In this document: positions 36,201 through 48,700 of the stretch, piece after piece | Position numbering within the stretch: position 1 is the stretch's first letter | Layout of the letters: every line of letters begins with the position of its first letter | NCBI RefSeq assembly: GCF_947623445.1 | Contig: NC_135243.1 | Span: 10,170,501-10,234,500 of the forward strand | Reading direction: 5' to 3' | DNA length: 64,000 nucleotides | Source of the DNA: Clavelina lepadiformis | Lineage: Eukaryota > Chordata > Ascidiacea > Aplousobranchia > Clavelinidae | Program-made: the position numbers and the translations under genes | Notes under the pieces: generated by a model | Database searches by the model: none | The model's input: only the letters and a program-made list of their open reading frames with translations | Told to the model about the DNA's origin: nothing

Positions 36201-37087
36201 ATTCTCAAATCTCAATATGACGTAAGAATTAACGCTATGTGAGTTGGAGGTTACTGGTTGTGTTTTCCAGATGTTTGCCGTTATTAGTATAGTTAACCTT
36301 TATTTAAGATGGAAAAAATCATCAAGAAGTGGATTGCTAGCTAAATCCAAGTTAACCAGGTTAATAGAATAAAAACACTGAAACTATCACTCAGCCCTTA
36401 TTCTTTTATTTCTTTCACTTTCTGCAAAACGAAAGAATGACAACAATATATGATTTTTTCAAAGCGATGGACCCTTTTACCCTTGCTTTTACTTTCATCC
36501 AAAATATCTGGCTGTGGCGGGAAACGAATTAAGTATTTTTTCCTCCATCAATCATTTTGTTTTTCATCATCAGCGCGGTAGAAGTTAGGGCTCAATGTAT
36601 AATAATGAACTGTGTTACGACCAGGATTAACAATTTTTGCAACGCTGCTGCCTGGCACTACTTCACTGAAAAAAATTGTGTTTTGGACGCTATTTTTCAC
36701 AGTTCATTTGTTAAGCTAAACTAAATTTTATGATATAGGCCACCGGTATAAAGGGTACGGTCAGACGGTAGACTAGTTGATAAACCAGGAATTTCTCTAA
36801 TACCGCGTATGTAAAGTTGGGCTAAGTTATCACGGTACGCAGTTTTTTAGAAGATAGGCCGATTTGTTCAGGCAAGTAAATCTGATGTAACGACATAGCC
36901 TAAGACCTCTATCGTACCTGACGAACTATATAGCTTAGTGTATGGAAAGTCAGAGAGTGTGGCATTGGCTGACTGGAAAGTACGGCAGTTGTCATTGAAA
37001 TCGGACCCGGACCCGGACTGCAGAGAATAGATGTATGAGCGATTCCAGCAAAATATTACGTGCGCACTGAAATGAAAAGGTTGTATG
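33292..37087. other. Intergenic stretch with hAT-end fragments, no gene
   Basis: Begins with the presumed 3' untranslated region of PKI. CAGTGGTCGGCAAACGTTTG (about 35456) and AAGGTTGTCCAAACTTTTTT (about 35951) resemble first ends of hAT MITEs, but neither has a matching second end. Several frames of 60-95 codons show no recognisable protein. Confidence 0.45.
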
Positions 37088-37465
37088 TCGTACCTTAACC
37101 TGTAAGGGCGACCACTTCAATTACAAAGTTTGTCTGTTGAATAGTTTATTGTCCTCGAAGTAAATGAGTCTCAAGGTCGTTGTCTGCTTTTCTTAATCTT
37201 AGAATTGATTGTACACCTCGACAACTATACATTCTGATTATATTGAAGCTTCTTTGAACGAATAAATCAAGATAAAACATTGTGACAGCAACAGCATAAA
37301 GACATGTTGCGGCGTTGAACGTAATAGCAAAAAAAGACTGATAACTCTTAAAGCACACACAGTAAGCACGAAGCAATCGATTACGTCACGCAGTGTTATG
37401 CTTCACTGATTCGATAGATGAGAATTCTATGTCTTACACAATTTTATATTACATTAATTCATAAT
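37088..37465 (+). repeat. Dispersed repeat family R1, copy 3 (longest)
   Basis: The fullest copy of the repeat found inverted at 4685-5040 and partly at 11383-11585. It starts TACCTTAACCTGTAAGGGCG and ends in an AT-rich block after CGATAGATGAGAATTCTATG. Confidence 0.65.
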
Positions 37466-37974
37466 ATTATCACAGCACCATACAACCAAAAACGACAAGT
37501 GTGGTGTACAAAAATGCTTGGACAAACTTAGGTTGCACACTTGCAGTGATATTCGTTCAGGTCATATTTGGGATTTAGTGCAAAAGTGCACAACCAAATG
37601 ATGTCACAGTTTGGGTATCCTGCATCCATCGTTTTTGTGCTGAACATCAAAATTTAGTAAGCTAGAAAATCAGATTTTTCTTGGAGACGGGTGAGTTCGA
37701 CACGATTGAACTTAAAAAGTATTGTATGTAGCCTAGAAACCTGAAATTTGGTGTAGAGTTAAAAAAGAATCTTGCTAACTACCTGCAAAAACTTAATGAA
37801 ATTTGACCAAAAAATAATGATAAAATTGCGATTTTTTGGTAAAATTCGTACACTAGGTACTTTCGTAGACCGACTTCACCAATTCAATCGACCAAGGCTA
37901 TACCGGTTGCTATCTGTAGGCTGGATAAATTTTCATCCATTCTAATTTAAATTCAGCCAATCGTTGCGGCTAAA

Positions 37975-38558
37975 TGGATGAAACCAGCTTTGCTTATTTG
38001 TCACGCTTCAATGATTTTAAATATTTTTCACACGATTCGATTTGTAGCGGTCAGCCAATCTCGTCCAGAAGATGTTTCGACTGAAGACAACTATGTTAGT
38101 CAATACATGAAGACGCCCAATGAATGCTGCATTTTACTAGATAAAAAAATATCCAGAAGAACAGCTTGCCATCATAGAAAATTTGAAAAGTGTTTTTCTT
38201 CGATCTACCCTTTCAATCTTAAAACAAGTTAAACAACTGTACGGCTATAATTTAGACACTGAATGCAATTCCTTGAGTTTTTTCAAACCACTGATTGCCT
38301 TGTAGATTTATTCTGAAATGTTTTACATTACTTCGCATTTATTTTACTTTACCTTGCGATACATGCGAAACTGAAAGATCGTTCAGTACACTGCATCGTC
38401 TGAAAACGTACTTGAAATGTCGAACTGCACAGAAGCACCTAAACCATGTTTTCATTTTAAAGGTGCACAAAGAACGAGTTGACACTGCTAATGTGGATAA
38501 TCTTTTAAAACAGTTTAGGGATCGTTATTCGTTTAGGCAAAACACTTTTATAAGATAA
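37975..38558 (+). pseudogene. hAT transposase fragment with dimerisation domain
   Basis: The frame at 38295-38558 ends with a hAT C-terminal dimerisation motif: LPCDTCETERSFSTLHRLK, then TYLKCRTAQKHLNHVFILKVH in another stretch of the same frame, the second being one residue longer than quoted in family consensus forms. The cysteine, ERSFS and LRRLKTYL-like core are diagnostic. Upstream frames (37978-38232) are broken; bases 37975-38035 also occur inverted at the left edge of the window. It is a 5'-truncated, inactive remnant. Confidence 0.7.
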
Positions 38559-39459
38559 ATTCTTAATTATCAATTCACATGTCATAAAGGTTGATTATTT
38601 TCTGTCTTTGTGTTTTATCGCTGTTCTCACGTTGTTTTTAAATTTGCAACAAAGCCGTGCGCACCCTACAATACAAAAATGTTATACAGTTGGTTCTTAA
38701 ATTAGGGGAATTCCCAATTTCTTAACATGCCACCCTGGAATTTAGAAAGTTAGACACTTATGGGTTTGTATATATTCAGTGTGCTACAAGATTATTTTAA
38801 CAGCAGCATAATGTAAAAGTTTGTTGCACAAAAAGTGTAAATGTTCACATACAGTCTGTTTCTACTTATCTTCTATGTATCAAAGCTTGCTAAAAGGATT
38901 TTTAGTTAGATGTGGTGCTAAAAACTTTTTGGCTAAACACACTTATCTGAACAATGAGTCTGAACAATGTTTTGTCATTTTAAATCAAAAGACAGAAAAA
39001 ATATTCTTTCAATTTACAGATATCTTGGACTTAGTTGATTAGTGTCTTGAAATTATTATCTGGAAAATGTCCAAAATGAGTTTGGCACTGACAAAACCAA
39101 AGTATTTGCAGGCTCTGAAGAAATAATGACGTCTTTCTAGTTTCTACGGAATAAACAATAAAATTGAGGAAAATTACTCGGGAATAGGTTGTTTGATGTG
39201 TAGTTAAAATTGTTGAGATACTTTTTGGCTGATATTTTACTTCCATTATTAACATCGTAATACATTAGGCCTACTATCACACTACTAACTTAATACTCTC
39301 GGAAGTGTGTAAAGTCCAAACTTTCTGCTATAAATGGTTTAGAAAAAAAGCTGAATGCAAGCTGTCACTGCAGTTATAATTTAAGTGGTACCGGTGTTTC
39401 AAATTTTGTATTTGCTTGTTTTCCAGGAATATTTGCTTGTTTATGGCTTTTCTGATAAC
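38559..39459. other. Upstream region of CDT1
   Basis: No supported gene. It should hold the promoter and 5' untranslated sequence of CDT1. A TTTTCCAG near 39420 could be an acceptor (cis or trans-spliced) just 5' of the chosen start codon. Confidence 0.35.
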
Positions 39460-39715
39460 ATGGCCCAGCAAGCAGTTGTGACTGACTACTTCACACGAAA
39501 ACGTCAACGAGGGTTTGCTCAGCCGTCTAAACGCCGAAAGCTAATTCATGTTTCAGATGATCATTGTAGTTTGAAAAACAAAGCCGATGTAGTGCAAACA
39601 AAGTCGAATAGATGTGTGCAGTCTTCTGAGGACATTGCAGCTGCACAGTTGACTCAGTCTTCAACCAGAAAGTTGAAACAGTCGAAATTAAGCGAAAAAT
39701 TTAGCTCCCTGCAGG
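39460..39715 (+). CDS. CDT1: CDT1 exon 1 (PIP degron)
   Basis: Encodes 85 residues plus one base. The start is the ATG directly before AQQAVVTDYFTRKRQR, matching the position of the PIP box in other CDT1 proteins. RKLKQ near residue 74 could be a cyclin-binding RxL motif. The donor is GTATGT. Confidence 0.85.
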
Positions 39716-42700
39716 GTATGTTTCTTACTTGTTATTTGTTATGTAATTATTGTTTTATATTAGTGAACCAGTCCAATGCGCAAGATGGCTGTGTGCTGCT
39801 GAATGCAGGCTGGCCTACTTAAAAACTTTATCAGCTTAATATTCTGTGTGTATTACTGTGCTTTCCCTTTTTCCACTTCGATATCTTCTTCATGTGATCA
39901 ATTGAGGCTTAATGGTTTTTTTATAGTCATCATTTTTTTAACCTTTTTTGGAACTCATTTATGAACCGTAAACGTCTGACTACTACCAGAAAAGCAAGCG
40001 AAGTGTGTAACCATTTAATCATTTACTGTATTGTTTTAAAAAAAATTTTTGTTTTATGGATTATTTATTTAAAACACAGCTGCCCTAACTAGAGATGTAT
40101 CAGCTAGAAAGTGTGTCATGTGATTATTAGGGATGTTCCAAATCAAACACGAATCCTTATATTATGCACGAATATCGACCTTTTTGCTATTCTCACTAAT
40201 CCGAATCTTAACAGCATATTCGGGTCGAATACTCCATTATTACATTTGCTAGCGGGTTGTGACCTACTAACGAATAATGCATTTTTTTGAATCTTGCATA
40301 CTGTGAAATAATTCAAAACAACCTGATTCAATATATATTACACGTCTGCTAAATACACAAAAGTCTGTATATTTTGAAAAATTTGGCATTTAATTGCTGG
40401 TTGTCAGGGAACATGATGCTGAAAAAATAAATTGTAAACTAAACACGTACGAAGACATATTGCATATCTAAATATAGACACACGTATTGGACATTGACAT
40501 AGTATAGTTTGTTTTGTGTAGCCTTCATATACATTTTAATCGTGAACGTGATAGGTTGTAAAAGTTCTTTTTCGTAACAGCGTTTGTTGAGAATATTACA
40601 AAACAGTTACTGTTGCAGAGCGAATGTGTTTAGTACGTTATGGCCAAGAGCTTGTTATTGACAAAAATTCAGGTAAAACTATAGTCCGGCGACGCATAAA
40701 TGAAAGTAAAATCTCAAAGTATCATTTGCAAGCCAACTGATAATCAAAGTCAAGGTTCGCATGCAAAAAGGTAATCATCTCGACGTGCCTGGAGAGCAAA
40801 CGACTTCGCACCGGCGACACAACAAATCCTGACGCGATAAAAAGACGCTCTGAGATGACACTGCATGGAGGTCATGACAAATGATATCGATGGCCATTTC
40901 CAAAAGTAACTGCGACTGCCCCCTTTCGGTAGGAAAAGCCCAAAACTATATTGGAGGTTTGTTAGGCTTGATATGCGGTGCCATAACATACTTGGATATT
41001 TCACTTCGAATTTGACCTCTTGTGCTCCTCTTGGGTTGTTCTACTTGCAATTCTACTGCCACTCCTCCAGATTTATGAAAAAAATGCAACTGAGCATTCA
41101 GTTACGTCGCTTGCATCATCAGAGGAAGACAATTGAGTTTCTGACTCTGACTTCTGCTGAGTTTCTGACTCCAAATTATTCTTTTCCTCTTTAGAATGCT
41201 CCTCAGCATACTTACATACGGCCGTTACAAAAAACTCTGCATACCACGTAATGCCCTTTTCGACTTCATTCACCCAACGTTGAGTTCCAACACACAGGCA
41301 TCTGTGGTATCAATTTGTACAGTGTTTCACTGTGCTTCTTTTGGTAGCCTCTCAAAAACTCGGTATTTTGAGGAGATCCGTGACATCGGGTGACTATGCA
41401 CCATGCTTGACTGACAACTTCACAGACAAATGGGTCACTAGCCATTTCATCATTAGTTTTTAGCAGTTATGTCATGTTACAAGCAAGATTCGGCAACTTA
41501 GATTGTCTCGAACCTGAATAATCATCCTCGCGGCACATCTCTACTAAATATCAATCAAACTCAACTTCATTTGTAAAAGCCGGTCAATAGAATTACAGAT
41601 AAATCGCGAAATAAATTTGGCCCAATCTCTCAACTTGTGTGTGTATGGGAGAGAAAAATTTTCAAAAACTTGCTTGCACTTGGACTGGTTTTTTATATAC
41701 CAGTGCTGACTATTTCGCATGCTCACGTAAACTGAAAACATTACAATTAGTTCAGAAAGATGCACTGTTCATTCTTCCATTCACAGTTCTTATTGTTTTT
41801 CTTTGTGATACAGAATATTTTAGCCCAGTTTCAAAACGAAATGATATTGATGATTTGGCGAGAAGCTCGAGTTCTCTTTTACCAGAGGAGTGTTGTGCAA
41901 CAACAGCTTCATCTGATAATCATAATATTCCTCTTTCACCAAGCAAACGTTCTCTTTCTAATAATGTCGACAAGCAAAGCAAAAACAAGAGAGGTCGAAT
42001 TAGTCCAAGAAAGGAATCTGCTTCTGCATATGATTTTCCAACTCCAGCAAATGATCCTGAGACAAACTTTACTCAGATTTTATCTTGTAAATCGAGAAAA
42101 AGTTCTCGAAAGCGCTTGGTACTAACTACTACTACAGAAGAGGTACCCGCTGAGGCATCTCAAGATATCAAGTTAACTAAAGCCAGTCAAATGGCGAAGC
42201 AATTGCTTTCAAAGAAAGAAGTATGATATTTATCTATCGTTTTATTAGTTAAGGAAAATAGTTAATGGAATATCTTGCTTAACACACTAGTGTGTTTAAA
42301 ATCATTTAGGTTTTATTATTAGCAACAAAACTAATGATAATATTTAGCCAGTATAGAACAATACTTATGTTGAGATATTTGGTTGTTGACGTAGTTTTTT
42401 GTGTTTAGACTTCACTTAATGATTTGCAAGAAGTGTTAAAATCCAAAGGACGCTTGAAAGATTTGCAGGTTTTCATTTATACAGTCTTAAGTATATTTAT
42501 GTTGTTAAAGTAATGGTTCATTTTCATTATTTTTTTTCCTGTAAGATGTGTCAAATAACACTGGGGAACAATTTTGAACAAAAAATTTGTTGACTTTGAT
42601 TTTGCACTTGATTTAGGCTAATTCCGGTGTGCTGAATTCAAAAATGCCGCCAGTTTTCTTCTATCACGTCAAGTTTTTGCTCTACAGCATACATCCAAAA

Positions 42701-45700
42701 TATGCAACTTTTCACGACTTTAGCTGTATTGTTTTTCCATTTGTAATAGGAATGCACAAGCTAATCATATAGTAACTTATATACAAGAAGGGTCAACTGA
42801 ATTATTAAGCAAAAAAGGCACAAGCATCGATTTAGGTCAATGCTTTTCCCCCCATTTTTGGTTGGAGGATGCAATCATCCAACGAAACTAGATAAGAATG
42901 GTAAAATTGAAGTTAGTTGCTTTCCACTTCCAACCATGTATGTACTCGTACTTTCCAGGAAAACAGACGAGCAATAAAATAATATCTGTTCCTATCCTTG
43001 CAGAGTGATGAGTGGTGGTTCCAGGTTCATAACATTTCACACTATTGTGCAATTTTGCATCAGTAACTGTCAAATGCCTTTAAAAAAATGACGACTCGGT
43101 TACACCACACGTTTAAAAAGCTTGTCAACTGCGCTCAAAACATGTGTTGCCTCGCTTTGGAGTTGTAATTTCATAAAAGCGTGGAATGTTTTTTGGAAAA
43201 GGAGCGAAGGTATCGTACTTTCGTTCGAGAGAAAGTGCGTTTTACCATACTTTCGAAGTGACCGTAGCTTTGTGTATTGCCATAATATACAGGGTTTACT
43301 GGAGGAGTTGGGAATTCCGATCTACAACTCAATTGAATGGCGAATGTTCATTGACAGCTCAAAGAGGATCTTAAAGTGCGTCCTTCTCTATAATAGCAAT
43401 TTATACGGGGCAGTACCAATTGCACATAAAAAGAGTCATTGAATTGTTGCAATATCACAAGCACAATTGGATCATATGTGTTGACCTTAAAATGTTATGT
43501 TTTCTTCTTGGTCAGCAACACGGATACACAAAGTACCCCTGCTATTTGTGTATGTGGGACAGCAGAGCTCGAGATCAGCACTGGGTGGAGAGGAACTGGC
43601 CTTAAACCTGGTGATCCCAATATTCTACATGAAACACTTCTTGACAGAGAGAAAATTATTTTCCCACATCTGCATATAAAGCTCGGCCTAATGAGGCAAT
43701 TCTTTAATTCTTTGACAACTGAAAGCAACTGTTTTAATTACCTCGTTTGGGCTTTTCTTGGCCTGTCAATACAAAAAATTAAAGCTGGTGTATTTGATGG
43801 TCCACAAATTCGGCAACTCAACAAAGATGAACGTTTCAATGGTTCAATGTCAGAATTGGAAGAAAATGCGTGGTTATCATATAAAAACCTTGTCAAGGGA
43901 TTTCTCGGGAATGCACGGGCAAAGAATTATATCGAAATCGTTCTGAAGCTCTGGGAAAGCTACAGAGAACTCGGCTGCAGCATGAGCATCAAGATGCAGT
44001 TTTTGCATAGCCATTTTGCTAATTCCCCGGAAAACCTTGCTGCGGTTAGCGATAAGCAAGGAGAAAGATTCCACCAAGATCTGAAGGTGATGGAGGAAAG
44101 ATATCAGGGAAGATGGGACTTATAAATGCTGGCTGACTATTGCTGGAGTATTAAGCGAGAATGCCCACAGCTTGAACATGCCAGGAAAAGTTAAAAGCGT
44201 AAATTTTTGCCCTAAAACTCGCACTTTATTTGTCCTGCAGAAGCAATATCCGTTTTAAGGAACAGAATAGAGCTTTACAAATGTTTATTTGAAAACCATT
44301 GAGTTACTTTCAGTTGCTTGTAGTTCTTAAAATGATTTATACAATGAACGCAAATGACTTAAATATTGTACTTTTTTGTGGGTTATGAGACAAAGCGGTG
44401 GGTGGCTAGCTAAAAAACTTGACGTGATAGAGAAAAACTGATGTCATTTTTGGAATCAGCGCCCAAAAGTTAGTCAAAAACAATTGTTAGATCGAAGTCA
44501 ACAAAAATTGTGTTCCCTTGTGTAATCTTTAGTAATTTTTGCACACAAATATTTTTATTTACATAAATATGAATTTTGATTTTGCACATAATATATCAAA
44601 ATCTGTTAGCCGTTTTTCCATGGAAATGTATTAGTTTGGCACACCCCCATAAAACACTGTGTTGGCTTTGTACCTTCACAGTTACGGATGCCAAGAGAAC
44701 TATAAACTTAACAAAACTAAAAATGTTTGAAGGAAACCTTGTTGAAAGTCAAAGCCTTAAAAAAACAAGTAAAGGAGGCAGGAACAAAAGAAACAAAGCC
44801 TGAAAAAAAGCAAGTCACTACAAAAAAGGATTATGCCTACCAAAGACTTCATAGTTTGGCCCAAGACATTCCTAGAGGCCTTTCTTTGCCCTACAAATTC
44901 AAGGTACAGTTTGTTTTGTACTATAAAGATTGGAGGTGCTATTTATTGTAAGCAGTTGTTGATAAACTTTTCTTGCAACATTTAGGTTTTACAAGAAATG
45001 TTCAAAAGTGCGGACACAGTCATTAGCATGCTTTTTAATCGTCAGGAAACTGCAACTTGGTTAAAAGTGCAAGGGGCCGTAAAGGATATGATACGGAAGT
45101 GAGTTTTAGTTTTTATCTGTTTCATGATTGAACATTAAAAGAATGGAGTTGAAAAATAAGATTGATTTTAAATAACAAAATTGTCTTCAGGACATTTCAA
45201 CAAAAAGATCTTGGAAAAATTGCTCATGTTTTTCCAACTGCATACAAGTACAGACAAGAAAGAGGTGTGCCAACATATAATGATTGCATGAAAAAGACTG
45301 ATTACCAACTTACTATAGAACCAGTGTTACCAGAAAAAGGTGCGGAAATCTCATCAACCTTACAAAATTGTTTATTTCTGATTCATTGAGTATGAGTAAT
45401 TTCGGTCAACTACTTTTAATTGTTCATGTTCTCGGTATGATGTATATTTTGTCTTCCAATATGTTGTTTGGTTAACATTTTTTTCTAAAGTAATATGATG
45501 GAAATTTTTCAGAAACTAGTTATGGAGAAGGAGTTCCGAAATTAACAAGTGGTTTGCTAGTGCAAAGACGACATCACTTTCATTTAAAGATGCTTGAAAT
45601 TGTGAAACAGCATCATCAGGTTTCTATAATTGATTTATGTAGACCTACTGTATTGCATGTGTTCTTTGTACCCATTCAGGCATGCTGTTACGATTCCTAG

Positions 45701-48700
45701 GAAAATAACTTGCATGAAATTAATAAGATGATCAACTTGTTCATTTTGTATCAGCAATTTCTAAATGAATTGGATCCACCGTTAAAAGTTAATAGTGATG
45801 AGTTACGACGCTGGCATCCGCAGTTTGCTCTGGATAAAGTCCCAGACATTCCTTCAGCAGAATTGCCCTCTCCTCCAGATCAAGAGCAGAGAAAATGTTG
45901 TTCTGCAAAAGATGCACTGGAAAAGACTAAAGGGAGACTGACAAAAAAAGTAAATATATATAATTAATAGTAACATTCCAATTTTATAGACCGTGAATAC
46001 AGTAAAAGATACAGATTAGAGAAGCACATGCGTTGCCAGATATGTGTGTTTGGTGTACACTACATGTTTATTCTACCAAATTAATACTGTCATTCTAACT
46101 TCAACAGATTAAAATAGAGATCCAACATATTGTAAACTTACGGGCTTAACTGAAGCATAAAATGATTTAGTGTGTTGGTGCGATGTTGCTATTTCGATCG
46201 ATGGTCCATTGGTCTTGTTATATTTTACGTGTCAATTTTATTTTTTGTCATTGGTAGACTGCCCTGGCAGTAATATTTTAAACTAAAGTATTAAACTGAA
46301 TGGGAGCCGTAGTGCCATACATTTGTGAATGTATATATATTAGGATGTTTCATTTTTTCACCATTTTGGAATTTGAAAAAGCTTGGGGTCTCCTCTAGGC
46401 CGTATTTTGGGCACAATGAAAGAATCTGAATTTTTTTTAAATTTATGACGTCATTTTGAGGTTGCACCCCCTTGTTGAAGTTTTAGTGGGGGTGCATTTG
46501 TGTGAATTGGCGATATCTTCGTAACCGATTGAGCTAGAGCTATGATCAAGGTCTCAAAAGATGCAGAACAGCTGGTTTCCCATAACCACTCAATACATTT
46601 TAACTGTATTTTTGCTCTAGAAAAAAAGTTATTTGAGAAAAACCGAAATTTTGCAAAATCCCTAAGTTTTGACATATTTTGTATGCAAATCACAATGTAG
46701 TTCCCAACCGAACCTTTATTTTGCTTGGTGGTGATTGTAAACTTTTAGATTGGCCTTCGCCATGAAAAGTAAGCAAAATATTTTATATGTAAGCTATACT
46801 AACATATATCTAAGATAAACTTAAAATTACAGCAGTTTGTGTAAATAACTGCTACATCGGTAGTTCTGGAAAGATCGAGTAAACAATCATGTTAAACTGC
46901 GACTTTGATATCTACTTTAGCGTTACTCTACCGTGTAAGAACAGTTCCATAAGCCAAATAACAAATTGTATTTTTTATTCAAATTTATTTTTTATTCTTT
47001 AAACTAACAACAAACAACAGTTCATGTTAACCTAAAAATTTGCTGTCTTCACTAATTGTTATCCATATTGCACAGGTATGCTTGCAAACGAAAATCAGTA
47101 TGCCTCAAAGTAGATTTGTTTTCACGAATTTTCTCCTGCAGAATATTTTTCAACCATCCAATTTTCCTTTCATTGCACCTATTATTGTTTTCAATGGCTT
47201 TCCAAAATTCTGGATCAACATCATCTGAAGCAATGCCATGAGCTTGTTTTCTGTTCAATGTGAAAAATTGTTTTAAACCAGCATTACGATTCATAAGCAA
47301 GTTGTTTACATCGATGGATAGCGGCATGGAAGAGGATACTTTAACAGCCTCGATTGGGTAAGGTGGCACCTCAGAATAAACACTTAAAGCCACATTTTGG
47401 GGGTCAAGCCATTGTCCCGCATGATCCAAGTAATACTTCATTACCATATCAGCAACATCTGGCTGGATTTCTCTATAAGCAAGAAGAAGGTTGCGTTGGA
47501 AAAGAGTAAGAAAAGGACCATCACAAGCTTTTGGATGCAAATGTATCATTACAAAAGAGGGTACATAGACTGAAACAATGTATGAAACAATTTTTTCTGA
47601 TTTTCTTTTTTGATTTGTGGACATTTGTTGACTTCCAATGTTGAAAAGCAGAAGACGAAGGTAGCCGCTGGCAGTTGTTATCCATCGTGAGTGACTTATG
47701 CTCTCATGTTTGTATGTTAAAAGGTTTTTTAGATTTTCCGGAACATTCATCAGCAAATGAGAAGCTAACACTAACAAGCACAATTCGTCACTGCAGAAAC
47801 TGTTGTCTACCATTTTTTCCTTTTTTTATGTGTAGTGCTGCAATCTTTGTAATCGGAATAGTTACAGGGTCACATGGTGTGTATGTATCAGAACTTGCAC
47901 GAAGACAAGATCGGTAGCCGAGGCTCGAGCGATAAGGAATCATCGCCGAGTTCAAGTTGTGGAAAAACTGTCCTCAGTCCGAGAATAAAGTTTGTGATAC
48001 TAGCTTGTCCGGCAACTTATGTATGATATTCACGTTACCGTATTTAGGCGTAGCGTAGTTAAAGGCTTCCTTGCCGATTTTATGGGTTTGTGCAATGCGA
48101 ACGGAGTGTTACATAACCATTGCAGTTAAACATATTAACAAAACTTTGTTTTTTTTTCAATCTTATTCGCGTCACAACAGTGCGAGTACGAGAATGTAGG
48201 CTGTAGCCTACATGTTACTTCACGACAACCAGTGAATCCCTGAACCAGTGATCCCCTGAACCAGTAACATCGATCCCTAAGATTTCATTAGCAATGTGTG
48301 CATAAAAAAGAACCATCGAAATCTGGAAGTTGGTAGTAAAGTTAAATTAAATAAATATATACGTTTAAAAATAGACAAGAATCATCTTAAAGAATATCAT
48401 TTTCAAGACGGCACGGAGTAAATGGTCGGATCGGACAAAACCAATAAAAAGTATTACAACAAGTTTTATTTCAATTATTAACCCTTATTCACTCACTCAT
48501 AATTTTCACTTCCACGTCGATATAAGAAAAGCGGACATTGTGTCCAAAATAGCATCCGACTATTTTTCAACTAAATATAAAGCAACGATATAAGCTATCG
48601 TCTTGTTATGATGTGATATCAACATGCTCCGTTACTTTGCTGTTGCTTTTTGTTTGCAACCTCAATATTCTGTCTTGCTATTTTTACTGGCAGTCTTATT

